From positions 1 to 36,250 of the forward strand of contig JAJRUP010000079.1 in NCBI GenBank assembly GCA_024277725.1: a stretch of DNA of 36,250 bases. Direction: 5' to 3'. Of this stretch, positions 16,825 to 24,422 are shown piece by piece. The position numbers were made by a program, and so were the translations under genes. Positions within the stretch are counted from its first letter, which is position 1. Every line of letters begins with the position of its first letter. The notes under the pieces are model-generated. The model was not told where the DNA came from. It searched no databases and saw nothing but the letters and a program-made list of their open reading frames with translations. The stretch comes from a bacterium. Lineage in GTDB: Bacteria; CG2-30-53-67.

Positions 16825-17516
16825 CGGTGAAACTCCGGATAGGTGCCCTCGCCTCGGGTGGCGGTTCCAATGTGCAGTCGATCATCGATCATATCGAGGC
16901 GGGAAAGCTTGCTGCAGAACTGGTCCTCCTTCTCACGGACAATCCTGATGCGGGTGTCCTGAAACGGGCGGCACGGCACGGGATCCCCTTTGCAATCATC
17001 GAACCGGAGAATTACGAGAATCGTGATGAACATGACCGGGCCATGATCGAGGCCTTAAAGGCGGAGCATGTCGAACTGGTTGTTCTGGCCGGTTATATGC
17101 GGATCATCTCGCCCGAGTTTGTGCGGGCTTTTCCCGGCCGGATCATGAATATCCACCCCGCCCTTCTCCCTGCGTTTCCCGGGATCCATGTCCAGGCAAA
17201 GGCCGCCGCATACGGGGTCCGTTTTTCGGGTTGCACCGTCCACTTTGTTGATGAAGGAATGGACACAGGGCCGATCATTCTCCAGGCCGTGGTTCCCGTC
17301 TTGCCGGAGGATGACGGCGACTCACTGGGCGCACGGATCCTGCGGCAGGAGCACCGGATTTATCCCGAGGCGATCCGCCTCTTTGCGGAGGGGCGTTTGC
17401 AGATCGAGGGACGCCATGTGCGGATTCTTGGCCACACGGTCGACGCCGATCGATATATGATCAATCCTCCTCTTGAAGAGGAAGCTCCTCTTTGGCCGGA
17501 GGAAGGGAAGGATTGA
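16821..17516 (+). CDS. purN: Phosphoribosylglycinamide formyltransferase
   Basis: PurN transfers a formyl group from 10-formyltetrahydrofolate to GAR in purine synthesis. The 231-residue protein carries the N-terminal phosphoribosyl-binding ASGGGSNVQSI. The catalytic asparagine and histidine lie in MNIHPALLPAF, and the active-site aspartate in the segment HFVDEGMDTGPII. It is about 20-30 residues longer than many PurN proteins because of a C-terminal tail rich in Glu and Pro after the YMINPP segment. It overlaps purM by four bases. The following Nudix-like gene starts within about 70 bases, so all may be one transcript. Confidence 0.95.
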   Translation: MTVKLRIGALASGGGSNVQSIIDHIEAGKLAAELVLLLTDNPDAGVLKRAARHGIPFAIIEPENYENRDEHDRAMIEALKAEHVELVVLAGYMRIISPEFVRAFPGRIMNIHPALLPAFPGIHVQAKAAAYGVRFSGCTVHFVDEGMDTGPIILQAVVPVLPEDDGDSLGARILRQEHRIYPEAIRLFAEGRLQIEGRHVRILGHTVDADRYMINPPLEEEAPLWPEEGKD

Positions 17517-17585
17517 AGAGGAACTTTCGGACCCTTCATGGAGGAGTGACCGATCTTTTCCATCAAGCAGAAAAACGGATCGCCG

Positions 17586-18401
17586 GTGCTGGCCACAGAT
17601 GTCTATGAGGTCCTGGCCGAGGGCCTCTTTTCACCGCTTCAATTGAAACTCCATATCCTTGGAGAAAGATGTACCTATTCGGAAGCCCTGGAACAGACCA
17701 TTGAAGGGGAGTGGACCCGGGCCGTCGGGGAGGCGGAAAAAACCGGTCGTCTCCTTTTCAACGGAAAACTCTTCCGTCTTCTCCGTTACGAAGCCCGTTC
17801 ATCGATGCTCAATCTTCTTTTAGGGGAAACGGACTACCGTGAACTGATCGGGACATCCCGTGCCTTGTGTGCGGGCCTGTGTACGGAAGAGGAGCTTGCA
17901 AAGGGGCTCGCCCTTTCCAGCACGATCTTGACGAAAGACGGGTTTCTTCTGCTGGGGCGAAGAAGCCAGAAGGTCTGGGCGGGACGGGGACGCCTCCATG
18001 TCTGTGCAGGCCATCCCGACCCGGAACGGCAGCTGAGTGTCGATGCAATCCTGTCGGGGAAGAATCCCTTCTTTGGGGCCATGGAGTGTGAAATCGCGGA
18101 GGAGACCGCTGTGACGCCGGATCGGATCGAGGCGATGGTCTGTCGCGGCCTGGTCCAAAGCCGGGGGGACGGCAAAGCGGAGTTGATTTTCGAGACCTCC
18201 CTGAAACTTTCCCGGGCACAGCTCCTCCGTCATGTGCAGAAGGCCCGGGACCGGAGCGAACATGCGGAGTTTTTCACCGTTCCTGCCGATGGTCCGTCAC
18301 TGTCGAAGTTCCTCCTGAAACACCACGAGGATTTTACCGCCCCCGGTCTGGCGGCGGTGGTTTTTTTCGGCCTGCGCCGTGGATACTGGACAAGCCTATG
18401 A
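17586..18401 (+). CDS. NUDT22-like Nudix hydrolase
   Basis: The sequence resembles NUDT22, the UDP-glucose/UDP-galactose pyrophosphatase, in layout: an N-terminal domain with FRLLRYEA...DYRELIGTSR, then a Nudix fold with FLLLGRRSQKVWAGRGRLHVCAGHPDPE. A shortened Nudix box, ECEIAEETAV, lacks the usual Arg and Gly of REuxEExGu, and a C-terminal AEFFTV segment follows. Activity on a nucleoside-diphosphate sugar is inferred. The start is uncertain. GTG 17586 is the first standard start, but a strong GGAGGAG lies at 17540-17546, and the same frame is open back to a TGA at 17547, so a few more N-terminal residues from a rare start are possible. Its stop overlaps the start of the PhzF gene by four bases. 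Confidence 0.7.
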   Translation: MLATDVYEVLAEGLFSPLQLKLHILGERCTYSEALEQTIEGEWTRAVGEAEKTGRLLFNGKLFRLLRYEARSSMLNLLLGETDYRELIGTSRALCAGLCTEEELAKGLALSSTILTKDGFLLLGRRSQKVWAGRGRLHVCAGHPDPERQLSVDAILSGKNPFFGAMECEIAEETAVTPDRIEAMVCRGLVQSRGDGKAELIFETSLKLSRAQLLRHVQKARDRSEHAEFFTVPADGPSLSKFLLKHHEDFTAPGLAAVVFFGLRRGYWTSL

Positions 18402-19192
18402 AGGGAATTCCTGTCTATCAGGTGGATGCCTTTACCGATCGCCCCTATGGGGGGAATCCGGCGGCGGTCTGCCTTTTGTCCCGGCCCCGGGAGGAGCGCT
18501 GGATGCAGGCGGTGGCGGCCGAGATGAACCTCTCCGAGACGGCCTTTCTCCTGCCGGAAGGGGAGAACTACCGGCTGCGCTGGTTTACACCGACGATGGA
18601 AGTCGATCTCTGCGGCCATGCTACCCTTGCCGCGGCTCACCTCCTCTGGGAGGAAGGGATGGTGCCGGAAGGCAGGGCCGTCTCTTTTCAAACGCGCAGC
18701 GGGATTCTCCGGGCTGTGCAAAGCCAGGGATGGATCGAACTCGATTTTCCCGCCGAACCACCGGAGGTTGTCGTCCCGCCGCCCGGTCTGGAAGGTGCCT
18801 TGGGGGTGGAGTTTTCCTATGTGGGGCGGAACCGGATGGATCTTTTTGTGGAAATTCCTTCGGCGAAACTCCTCCGTACCCTGGATCCCGACCTTCATTT
18901 TCTTGCCGCACTTCCCGTGCGCGGCATCATAGTTACTGCACCCTCCGATGTGGAAGGGGTTGATTTTCTCTCCCGCTTTTTCGCTCCGGGGGCGGGAATC
19001 CCTGAGGATCCCGTTACCGGTTCGGCCCACTGTGCTCTCGCCCCCTATTGGGGGAGGATTTTACAGAAGTCCTTCCTGGCCGCCCGGCAGGTTTCCCCGC
19101 GGGGCGGAGCGCTCCGGGTGCGGTGTGCGGGGGAGCGGGTCATTCTCGGTGGAAAGGCGGTGACGGTGTTGAAAGGAGAATTCCTGCGATGA
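18398..19192 (+). CDS. PhzF-family isomerase/epimerase
   Basis: The 264-residue protein is of normal PhzF length and contains the paired half-domain motifs of the family: YQVDAFTDRPYGGNPAAV at the N-terminus, the catalytic glutamate in MNLSETAFLL, the DLCGHATLAAAH segment, and DPVTGSAHCALAPYW in the second half. PhzF proteins are diaminopimelate-epimerase-fold isomerases; phenazine synthesis is only one role, and no other phenazine genes are present here. The substrate is therefore unknown. ATG 18398 overlaps the Nudix gene stop, and its own stop overlaps the symporter start, so translation of the three is coupled. Confidence 0.92.
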   Translation: MKGIPVYQVDAFTDRPYGGNPAAVCLLSRPREERWMQAVAAEMNLSETAFLLPEGENYRLRWFTPTMEVDLCGHATLAAAHLLWEEGMVPEGRAVSFQTRSGILRAVQSQGWIELDFPAEPPEVVVPPPGLEGALGVEFSYVGRNRMDLFVEIPSAKLLRTLDPDLHFLAALPVRGIIVTAPSDVEGVDFLSRFFAPGAGIPEDPVTGSAHCALAPYWGRILQKSFLAARQVSPRGGALRVRCAGERVILGGKAVTVLKGEFLR

Positions 19193-20415
19193 ACCTTTCC
19201 GTCAAGGGACCGGGACTCCTTCTCTGGATCGTTATCGGGGCCGTTTTGGCTGTTGGTTTCGGCTCTTTCTTCCCCGAAGCGGCTCTTCGTACAGAACTTT
19301 TGGGTGTGCTGTTCCTGAACGCCCTGAAAATGATGGTCCTTCCCCTTATCATTACCTCGATCATCGTCGGCGTGATGAGTCTGGGGGATGTGCGCCGGCT
19401 CGGGGCGTTGGGCGTCAAGACCTTTCTTTACTATATGGTGACGACGGGACTATCCGTTGCGGTCGGGATCGGGCTGGTCCTGATCCTGCAACCGGGTGTG
19501 GGATTTTCGGCCTTCGGCGGACCGCTCCCCGAGGCGGTCCGGGCAGAGGGCGTCTACTCCATCGTCGATGTCCTGACCGGCCTGATTCATCCGAATCTGG
19601 TGCAGGCGGCGGTGGAGTTGAAAATCCTGCCGATCATTTTTGCCTCGATTCTTTTCGGGACGGCTTTTACAATGTTGGGAGAGCAAAAGTCGATCGTGGA
19701 GCAGTTCTTTTCCGCCTGCAACGAGGCGGTGATGAAGATCGTTCATGGTATCATGTATTTTGCACCCCTGGGGATCTTCGGGTTGATCGCTTCCCGACTC
19801 GGGTCGACGGGGGGCGGCGGGGCCGTCTGGGATCTCGTGGTACAACTCGGAAAATATGCCGGTACTGTTGTGACCGGACTTACGATTCATGGACTACTGG
19901 TTCTGCCGCTGATCCTCTACCTTTTCTCCGGGAAAAATCCCGGCCGCTATTTTCTTCATCTCGCCAAGGCTCTGCTCACGGCTTTTGCTACGGCCTCATC
20001 TTCGTCGACCCTGCCCCTGACGTTGGAATGCGTCACGGAAGAGGCGCGGGTGTCGAACCGGACCGCAGGTTTCGTCCTTCCCCTGGGGGCAACGATCAAC
20101 ATGGACGGCACGGCCCTCTACGAGGCGGTGGCGGCGATTTTTATCGCCCAGAGTTACGGGATCTCTCTCGGTGGCGGTGAACTGGTGGTGATCTTCCTCA
20201 CGGCCACCCTGGCGGCCATCGGGGCGGCGGGGATTCCCGAGGCGGGTCTGGTGACGATGGTTCTGGTGTTGCAGTCTGTGGGACTTCCCGTAGAGGGCAT
20301 CGGAATGATCCTCGCCGTCGACTGGCTGCTGGACCGCTGCCGGACGACGGTCAACGTCTGGGGGGACGCCGTCGGTGCGGCGGTGGTGGATCATCTGGAG
20401 GGAACTGAGGGATAG
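19189..20415 (+). CDS. Dicarboxylate/amino acid:cation symporter (DAACS family)
   Basis: The 408-residue inner-membrane protein belongs to the glutamate/dicarboxylate-cation symporters (GltP, DctA). Family motifs are the serine-rich hairpin ASSSSTLPLTLE, GATINMDGTALYEA in TM7 with the NMDGT cation/substrate site, TATLAAIGAAGIPEAG in HP2, and DRCRTTVNVWGDA in TM8, whose arginine suggests an acidic amino acid or dicarboxylate substrate. I chose ATG 19189, which overlaps the PhzF stop, rather than the 47-codon-longer ORF start, whose extra residues are not a membrane segment. The TAG stop is followed by TAA seven codons later. Confidence 0.94.
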   Translation: MNLSVKGPGLLLWIVIGAVLAVGFGSFFPEAALRTELLGVLFLNALKMMVLPLIITSIIVGVMSLGDVRRLGALGVKTFLYYMVTTGLSVAVGIGLVLILQPGVGFSAFGGPLPEAVRAEGVYSIVDVLTGLIHPNLVQAAVELKILPIIFASILFGTAFTMLGEQKSIVEQFFSACNEAVMKIVHGIMYFAPLGIFGLIASRLGSTGGGGAVWDLVVQLGKYAGTVVTGLTIHGLLVLPLILYLFSGKNPGRYFLHLAKALLTAFATASSSSTLPLTLECVTEEARVSNRTAGFVLPLGATINMDGTALYEAVAAIFIAQSYGISLGGGELVVIFLTATLAAIGAAGIPEAGLVTMVLVLQSVGLPVEGIGMILAVDWLLDRCRTTVNVWGDAVGAAVVDHLEGTEG

Positions 20416-20540
20416 AGGCACAAAGGCACAAAGTAAAATCAAAGGCAAAAAGCATACACCCCATAAGCATTCACCGCAGGCGCAGAGTACACAGAGAAAA
20501 CAATAACAAGTCAAAAGCGAAAAGCATTTATCATGAAGGA
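20416..20540. repeat. Intergenic A-rich repeat, second copy
   Basis: The stretch after the symporter stop contains GAGGCACAAAGGCACAAAG, GGCAAAAAGCAT and AAGCATTCACCGCAGGCG, then AGAGTACACAGAG. It resembles 15452-15580 and, inverted, 28663-28700 (ctctgtggtgaatgctt). These are degenerate copies of a non-coding repeat common in deltaproteobacteria-like genomes. No coding potential was seen. Confidence 0.6.
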
Positions 20541-20550
20541 TACCCGCGAA

Positions 20551-20580
20551 TTGACAAGTCCTGCCGGAAAAGGATAAGAT
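20551..20580 (+). promoter_or_regulatory. Sigma-70-like promoter for the small-gene/nucleotidyltransferase pair
   Basis: TTGACA (20551-20556), an 18-base spacer and TAAGAT (20575-20580) lie 33 bases before ATG 20613. The arrangement is identical to the one before asd. Confidence 0.65.
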
Positions 20581-20612
20581 AATTTATGCTTTCTACTCAT
20601 GAGGAATGATCG

Positions 20613-20828
20613 ATGATCCGTTCCGGAAAGGTCCTGGAGACCTTCGAGAAAAAGATGCTGACCGATCCTCGCGTCGTTCCGTCACCGGCTGAGGCGATGC
20701 GGATTTTTGAATGGCTTTGGGAAGAGGCCTGCGCGCTGGGGACCTTTCCACCGGAGGATTACCTTGCTGATCTTGAGGCCGCTCTTTCGATTGCCTCTAC
20801 CTTGAAACTCCATGGGGAGCATTCTTAA
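20613..20828 (+). CDS. Small hypothetical protein paired with a nucleotidyltransferase
   Basis: The 71-residue protein has no recognised domain. It is mostly helical by composition, with two Trp residues in EWLWEEACALG. It has its own promoter and a GAGGA ribosome binding site eight bases before ATG 20613. Its TAA stop is directly followed by the ATG of the nucleotidyltransferase, so the two are certainly co-transcribed. The size and arrangement resemble toxin-antitoxin pairs in which a small protein precedes a nucleotidyltransferase, but no antitoxin motif is visible and that role is speculative. Confidence 0.7.
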   Translation: MIRSGKVLETFEKKMLTDPRVVPSPAEAMRIFEWLWEEACALGTFPPEDYLADLEAALSIASTLKLHGEHS

Positions 20829-21386
20829 ATGTTTGCCTCCCTCCTTTCGGAACTTGCACGGGTGTTGGACCGGTCCGGAATTCCTTACATGGTTATTGGC
20901 GGCCAGGCGGTTCTTCTTCATGGAAGACCCCGTTTGACGCAGGATATCGATCTGACCTTGGGGGTTGACGCTTCTGCTCTGAAAGAGGTGTGCCGCGTCT
21001 GCAGGGAAGTCCCGCTGCAACTTCTGCCGGAAGACCCGGAGGAATTTGTCCGGGAGACGAATGTACTCCCTGTTCTAAGTCCCGATCTGAAAATTCGGGT
21101 CGACCTGATCTTTTCCTTCACCCCTTATGAGAAAGAAGCAATCGGTCGGAGTATTTCCGTTTCCCTGGAGGGTTATCCCGTACGGTTTGCCACGGCGGAA
21201 GATCTGATCCTGCATAAACTCTTTGCCGGGAGAGTACGGGACTTGGAGGATGTGGAAAGTGTTGTGGCACGGAAAAGAGATGAACTTGACAGCGTTTACT
21301 TGAACCACTGGGCGGAAGAATTTTCCCGCCTTCCCGGCAAAGAGTCGATCCTGCCGACCCTTCAAAGGCTTCTCCGCTCCAACTAA
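20829..21386 (+). CDS. Nucleotidyltransferase of the AbiEii/MNT type
   Basis: The 185-residue protein has the nucleotidyltransferase core IGGQAVLLHGRPRLTQDIDL: a GG motif, then a DxD pair in the T-x-DiDl form, with a later Asp in IRVDLIFSF that would complete the metal site. The segment ATAEDLILHKLFAGRVRD is typical of AbiEii/AbiGii-like and DUF6036-like proteins. Such enzymes act as toxins in type IV or MNT/HEPN-type systems, or as tRNA- or protein-modifying nucleotidyltransferases. Directly adjoining a 71-residue gene with a shared promoter supports a two-gene module, but the toxin role is inference. The stop codon abuts repeat copy D. Confidence 0.8.
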   Translation: MFASLLSELARVLDRSGIPYMVIGGQAVLLHGRPRLTQDIDLTLGVDASALKEVCRVCREVPLQLLPEDPEEFVRETNVLPVLSPDLKIRVDLIFSFTPYEKEAIGRSISVSLEGYPVRFATAEDLILHKLFAGRVRDLEDVESVVARKRDELDSVYLNHWAEEFSRLPGKESILPTLQRLLRSN

Positions 21387-21449
21387 GTGGTCCTGTTCGT
21401 AAATACTTCAACCCTTTCGGTGCGTCGCAGTCTTTACGAGCAGGACCAC
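21387..21449. repeat. Dispersed inverted-repeat element, copy D (63 bp, shortest)
   Basis: The left end is the consensus GTGGTCCTGTTCGTAAATAC. The right end is its inverse at 18 of 20. Only CGGTGCGTCGCAG and a few bases lie between, so this looks like a minimal form lacking the internal hairpin. It fills the whole gap between two convergent genes: the TAA on the left is adjacent and the minus-strand TGA is six bases to the right. The long stem could also act as a bidirectional transcription barrier. Confidence 0.88.
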
Positions 21450-21454
21450 TGATT

Positions 21455-21985
21455 TCACGTCTCCGCGGGGACCTTCAGGATTTGTCCCGTTTTTAAATAG
21501 TTTGATGAGAGGCCGTTAATCCTTTTGATGATGTAGACGGAGGTCTTATGCCTCCGTGCAATCGACCAGAGGGTATCGCCGTGCTTCACGCGGTACTTCC
21601 GGAAGTCCCCGGAGAAGGTTTGGGCGACGGTGCTGAAATTGGTCTGGGGATGGCGGAGGGGGACCTTGATCCGCTGACCGATCCGGATGCGGGAGACGTT
21701 CCGGATCCGGTTGAGACGGGAGATGGTCCGGACCGATGTGTGGTAACGCCTTGCGATCTGGGAGAGGGTTTCCCCCCGACGGACACGGTGGATCGTGTAG
21801 GTACGGATGGTCAGTTTGCACTGGGGGATCCGGTCCAGTATTGCCGTCAGGACTTCTCCTCTCCCCGGTGGAACACGAAGGATGTAGGAGTAGCTCGGTG
21901 TGACCTTTTGCCGCAGGGCGGGATTCAATTCACTGAGTTGCGAGGTCTTGACCGACAGGCCTTTTGCTACATCGGAGAGCTTCAT
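21455..21985 (-). CDS. LysM-domain part of split MltD
   Basis: The 176-residue ORF contains a MltD-type linker (LSELNPALRQKVTP, ILRVPPG) and two LysM peptidoglycan-binding domains, YTIHRVRRGETLSQIARRYH and YRVKHGDTLWSIARRHKTS, each closing with an IKVP/LKVP strand. It has no signal peptide, so it could not be exported alone. Its first ATG directly follows a TAG that ends the lytic transglycosylase ORF in the same frame. Together the two ORFs give the normal single-chain MltD order, lipoprotein-transglycosylase-LysM, of about 515 residues. It is either the 3' half of a gene with an amber codon that is read through, or a recently split gene. Confidence 0.85.
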   Translation of the reverse strand: MKLSDVAKGLSVKTSQLSELNPALRQKVTPSYSYILRVPPGRGEVLTAILDRIPQCKLTIRTYTIHRVRRGETLSQIARRYHTSVRTISRLNRIRNVSRIRIGQRIKVPLRHPQTNFSTVAQTFSGDFRKYRVKHGDTLWSIARRHKTSVYIIKRINGLSSNYLKTGQILKVPAET

Positions 21986-23002
21986 CTATTTTGCGATACG
22001 GACCTCCTCAAAGGCCAGCGGATCATCCTCTTTCAATTCGGGGAAACCGTATTTGACGGGATCCTTGACGATCTGCAGGGTGGCCAGGAAACGGGGGACA
22101 TAACGTGATGTTTCCGGAGGAAGCATGGGATAGAGATCCCAGAAGTTGTCGAGGTAGTTGACTCGTTGTTCCCGGATTGCCCGGAGGACATTGCCTTCGC
22201 CGCAGTTGTAAGCGGCCAGGGCCGTCGTCCAGTCGCCGAAGAGATCGTGCAGGGCCGTGAGATATTCGATCGCGGCCCGGGTGGAGGCCTTGAAATCCAT
22301 CCGTTCGTCCACCCACTGATCCCGCTTGAGATTGAAACGGGTCCCCGTGGAGGCGATGAACTGCCAGAGTCCCAAAGCCCTCGCACGGGAGAAGGCCTTG
22401 TCCTTGTATCCGCTTTCGATCAGGGGCAGCCAGACCAATTCCTTGGGAAGGCCTGCTTTTTGAAGTTCCCCCTCGATATAGCTGCGGTATTTTCCGGAAC
22501 GCCGGTAGGATTCGAGGAAATAATTCCGCTCCTTCCCCTGGAAGCGTCTGATTTCCGCTTCAACATAATTATTCATCACCAGGGGGATGGCGCCGTCTCC
22601 GTTGACGAGGGTCGCCCCGGAGCGGGAGGCGTAGATCTCGAGGATCCGCTTGGAGATCAGAAGCCGAAGGTCCTCTTTCTGCTGAATGATGTCAGGGTCG
22701 TGATCGGCCGGGATGTCGAGGATCAGGTCATAACTCTGGTCGAGGAGGAAGATCGCCTCGTCGAGGAGCCCCCGGTCCCAGTATTCCTGGGATTCCTCGT
22801 AGGCCTCCAGTGCATTGTCGATCCGCTGCTGATCCGTCAATTCCGGTGGCGGGACGGGTACCGCTATTGTTTCGACAACCGGGGGATCGGATGTAACGGA
22901 ATCCGTTACGGGAGTTGCAGGCAGGTGCGAGCAGGCGGAAAGTCCGGAAAAAACCAGGAAGACAAAAGAACTGCGCAGAAAGCGCATGAACCGTGGTTTC
23001 AT
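21986..23002 (-). CDS. mltD: Membrane-bound lytic murein transglycosylase D, catalytic part, ends at in-frame TAG
   Basis: The 338-residue lipoprotein begins with a signal sequence and lipobox LSAC (lipidated C24). An N-terminal helical domain precedes an SLT transglycosylase domain with the catalytic glutamate E196 in LPLIESGYKDKA, then ARALGLWQFI and LAAYNCGEGNVLRAI. The enzyme cuts peptidoglycan glycan strands to 1,6-anhydro products at the outer membrane. ATG 23002 is preferred over the 23047 ORF start because AAGGGG precedes it and the longer start lies inside repeat copy E. The chain stops at TAG (21986-21988) right after PLAFEEVRIAK, a position where MltD homologues continue into LysM domains. 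Those follow in frame. Confidence 0.9.
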   Translation of the reverse strand: MKPRFMRFLRSSFVFLVFSGLSACSHLPATPVTDSVTSDPPVVETIAVPVPPPELTDQQRIDNALEAYEESQEYWDRGLLDEAIFLLDQSYDLILDIPADHDPDIIQQKEDLRLLISKRILEIYASRSGATLVNGDGAIPLVMNNYVEAEIRRFQGKERNYFLESYRRSGKYRSYIEGELQKAGLPKELVWLPLIESGYKDKAFSRARALGLWQFIASTGTRFNLKRDQWVDERMDFKASTRAAIEYLTALHDLFGDWTTALAAYNCGEGNVLRAIREQRVNYLDNFWDLYPMLPPETSRYVPRFLATLQIVKDPVKYGFPELKEDDPLAFEEVRIAK

Positions 23003-23015
23003 AAATTTCCCCTTG

Positions 23016-23107
23016 GCGGCCCTCTTCGTAAATACTTTGTGATGCATCGGGAATGCCTGCCTGTGTGTCGCACACAGACCGGCGACCCTATATGCTGACA
23101 GGGACGC
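23016..23107. repeat. Dispersed inverted-repeat element, copy E (92 bp)
   Basis: The left end GCGGCCCTCTTCGTAAATAC matches the consensus at 17 of 20. The right end is worn, at about 12 of 20 in reverse. The inner motif TTTGTGATGCATCGGG is on the left (minus orientation). An internal hairpin CTGTGTG-TCG-CACACAG is perfect. It lies 14 bases upstream of the mltD start on the minus strand. Confidence 0.75.
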
Positions 23108-23193
23108 TTTGTATGATACGAACCGGTAAAGTCGGAATTGTTGGAATCTTCTGCTTTTATTGTCTTACAGATTTTGGAAAATAGCAACACGAA

Positions 23194-24198
23194 TCAGGCA
23201 ACGATCTTCAATACCCCCGCTCCGTTGATTTTCCCCTCTTGCAATTGCTCTAATGCCCGGTTTGCCTCCCGGAGAGGAAAGGAGATTGTCTCCGTTCTGA
23301 TCGGGATCTCGGCGGCGATCTTCAGGAGTTCTTTACCGTCTTTCCGGGTACTGTTTGCCACGGACCGGACTGTCTTTTCAAAGTAGAGATGTTTTGTGTA
23401 GTCGAGTTCGGGAATTGCCGACATCGTGATCCCCGCCAGGGTCAGGGTCCCCCCTTTCCGGAGGATACGAAGGGCATCCGGTACGAGTCCCCCGGCGGGA
23501 GCGAAGATGATCGACGCGTCGGGCCGGGCCGGGGGCGTCTCATCGGCCTGTCCCGTCCAGCCGGCGCCGAGTTTCTCCGCAAGTTTTCGGTGTTCCTTTC
23601 CCCGACTGAAGACGTAGACCTCACACCCCCAGTAACGAGCCACCTGGATCGTCACATGGGCCGAGGCCCCGAATCCGTAAAGGCCGAGCCGCCCGCCCGG
23701 TTGGATTCCACTCAAACGCAAGGCCCGATAGCCGATGATCCCGGCGCAGAGGAGCGGGGCCGCCGCCTCGTCGGGGAACCCCTCGGGGAGTCGATAGGCG
23801 AAGGTCTCGGGGACGACGGTATATTCGGCATACCCCCCGTCGGTATGGTATCCGGTAAAGCGTCCCTCCTCACAGAGGTTTTCCTTCCCGGTCCTGCAGA
23901 AGGAGCAGGTACCGCAGGCGGAGTGCAGCCAGGCCATTCCTACCCGGTCGCCGGCGGCAAAGCGTGTCGCTCCCTTGCCAAGGGCATTGACCACGCCCAC
24001 CACCTGGTGTCCGGGGATGAGGGGGAGCTTCGGGAGGGGGAGGTCTCCCTCCACCGTGTGGAGATCGGTATGGCAGATCCCGCAGGCCGTGACCTGCACC
24101 CGGATTTCACCGGGGCCCGGTTCGGGAACGTCCACTTCCTGCAGTACCAAGGGGTTCCCGGAGACCGGCTTGGGGGCATTGAGGACCATCGCTTTCAT
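23194..24198 (-). CDS. Zinc-dependent alcohol dehydrogenase (MDR family)
   Basis: The 334-residue medium-chain dehydrogenase has the catalytic zinc ligands C and H in CGICHTDLH and PGH, and the four structural-zinc cysteines in the segment CGTCSFCRTGKENLC. It has a GlyGly-type nucleotide-binding motif, LYGFGASAHV, near the middle. The usual GHE after IPGH is GHQ here. It probably oxidises or reduces a short-chain alcohol or aldehyde with NAD(P). I chose the ATG at 24198 because AAGGA lies seven bases upstream; the ATG two codons earlier is too close, and the 24321 start adds unrelated residues. The gene is alone, with about 220 bases to the upstream transducer end. Confidence 0.9.
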   Translation of the reverse strand: MKAMVLNAPKPVSGNPLVLQEVDVPEPGPGEIRVQVTACGICHTDLHTVEGDLPLPKLPLIPGHQVVGVVNALGKGATRFAAGDRVGMAWLHSACGTCSFCRTGKENLCEEGRFTGYHTDGGYAEYTVVPETFAYRLPEGFPDEAAAPLLCAGIIGYRALRLSGIQPGGRLGLYGFGASAHVTIQVARYWGCEVYVFSRGKEHRKLAEKLGAGWTGQADETPPARPDASIIFAPAGGLVPDALRILRKGGTLTLAGITMSAIPELDYTKHLYFEKTVRSVANSTRKDGKELLKIAAEIPIRTETISFPLREANRALEQLQEGKINGAGVLKIVA

Positions 24199-24422
24199 TT
24201 TCATATCCTTACGGAAAACATGAATGAAAAGCGGGGCATGCTGCAGGCGCAACCCGCAGGCGGATTTTTTGCGCAGCCGTCGAATTTCATTCATCATAGA
24301 GGAGGAAGGGGGGGAAATCAATACGGAAAATCAATGACCGGAAAAGGAATGCTCGTGGGAACACTTCGGTAATCGGGTATTCAGGAAATTTGAATAGAAA
24401 CACTCCCGGGTTTTTGAGAAGC

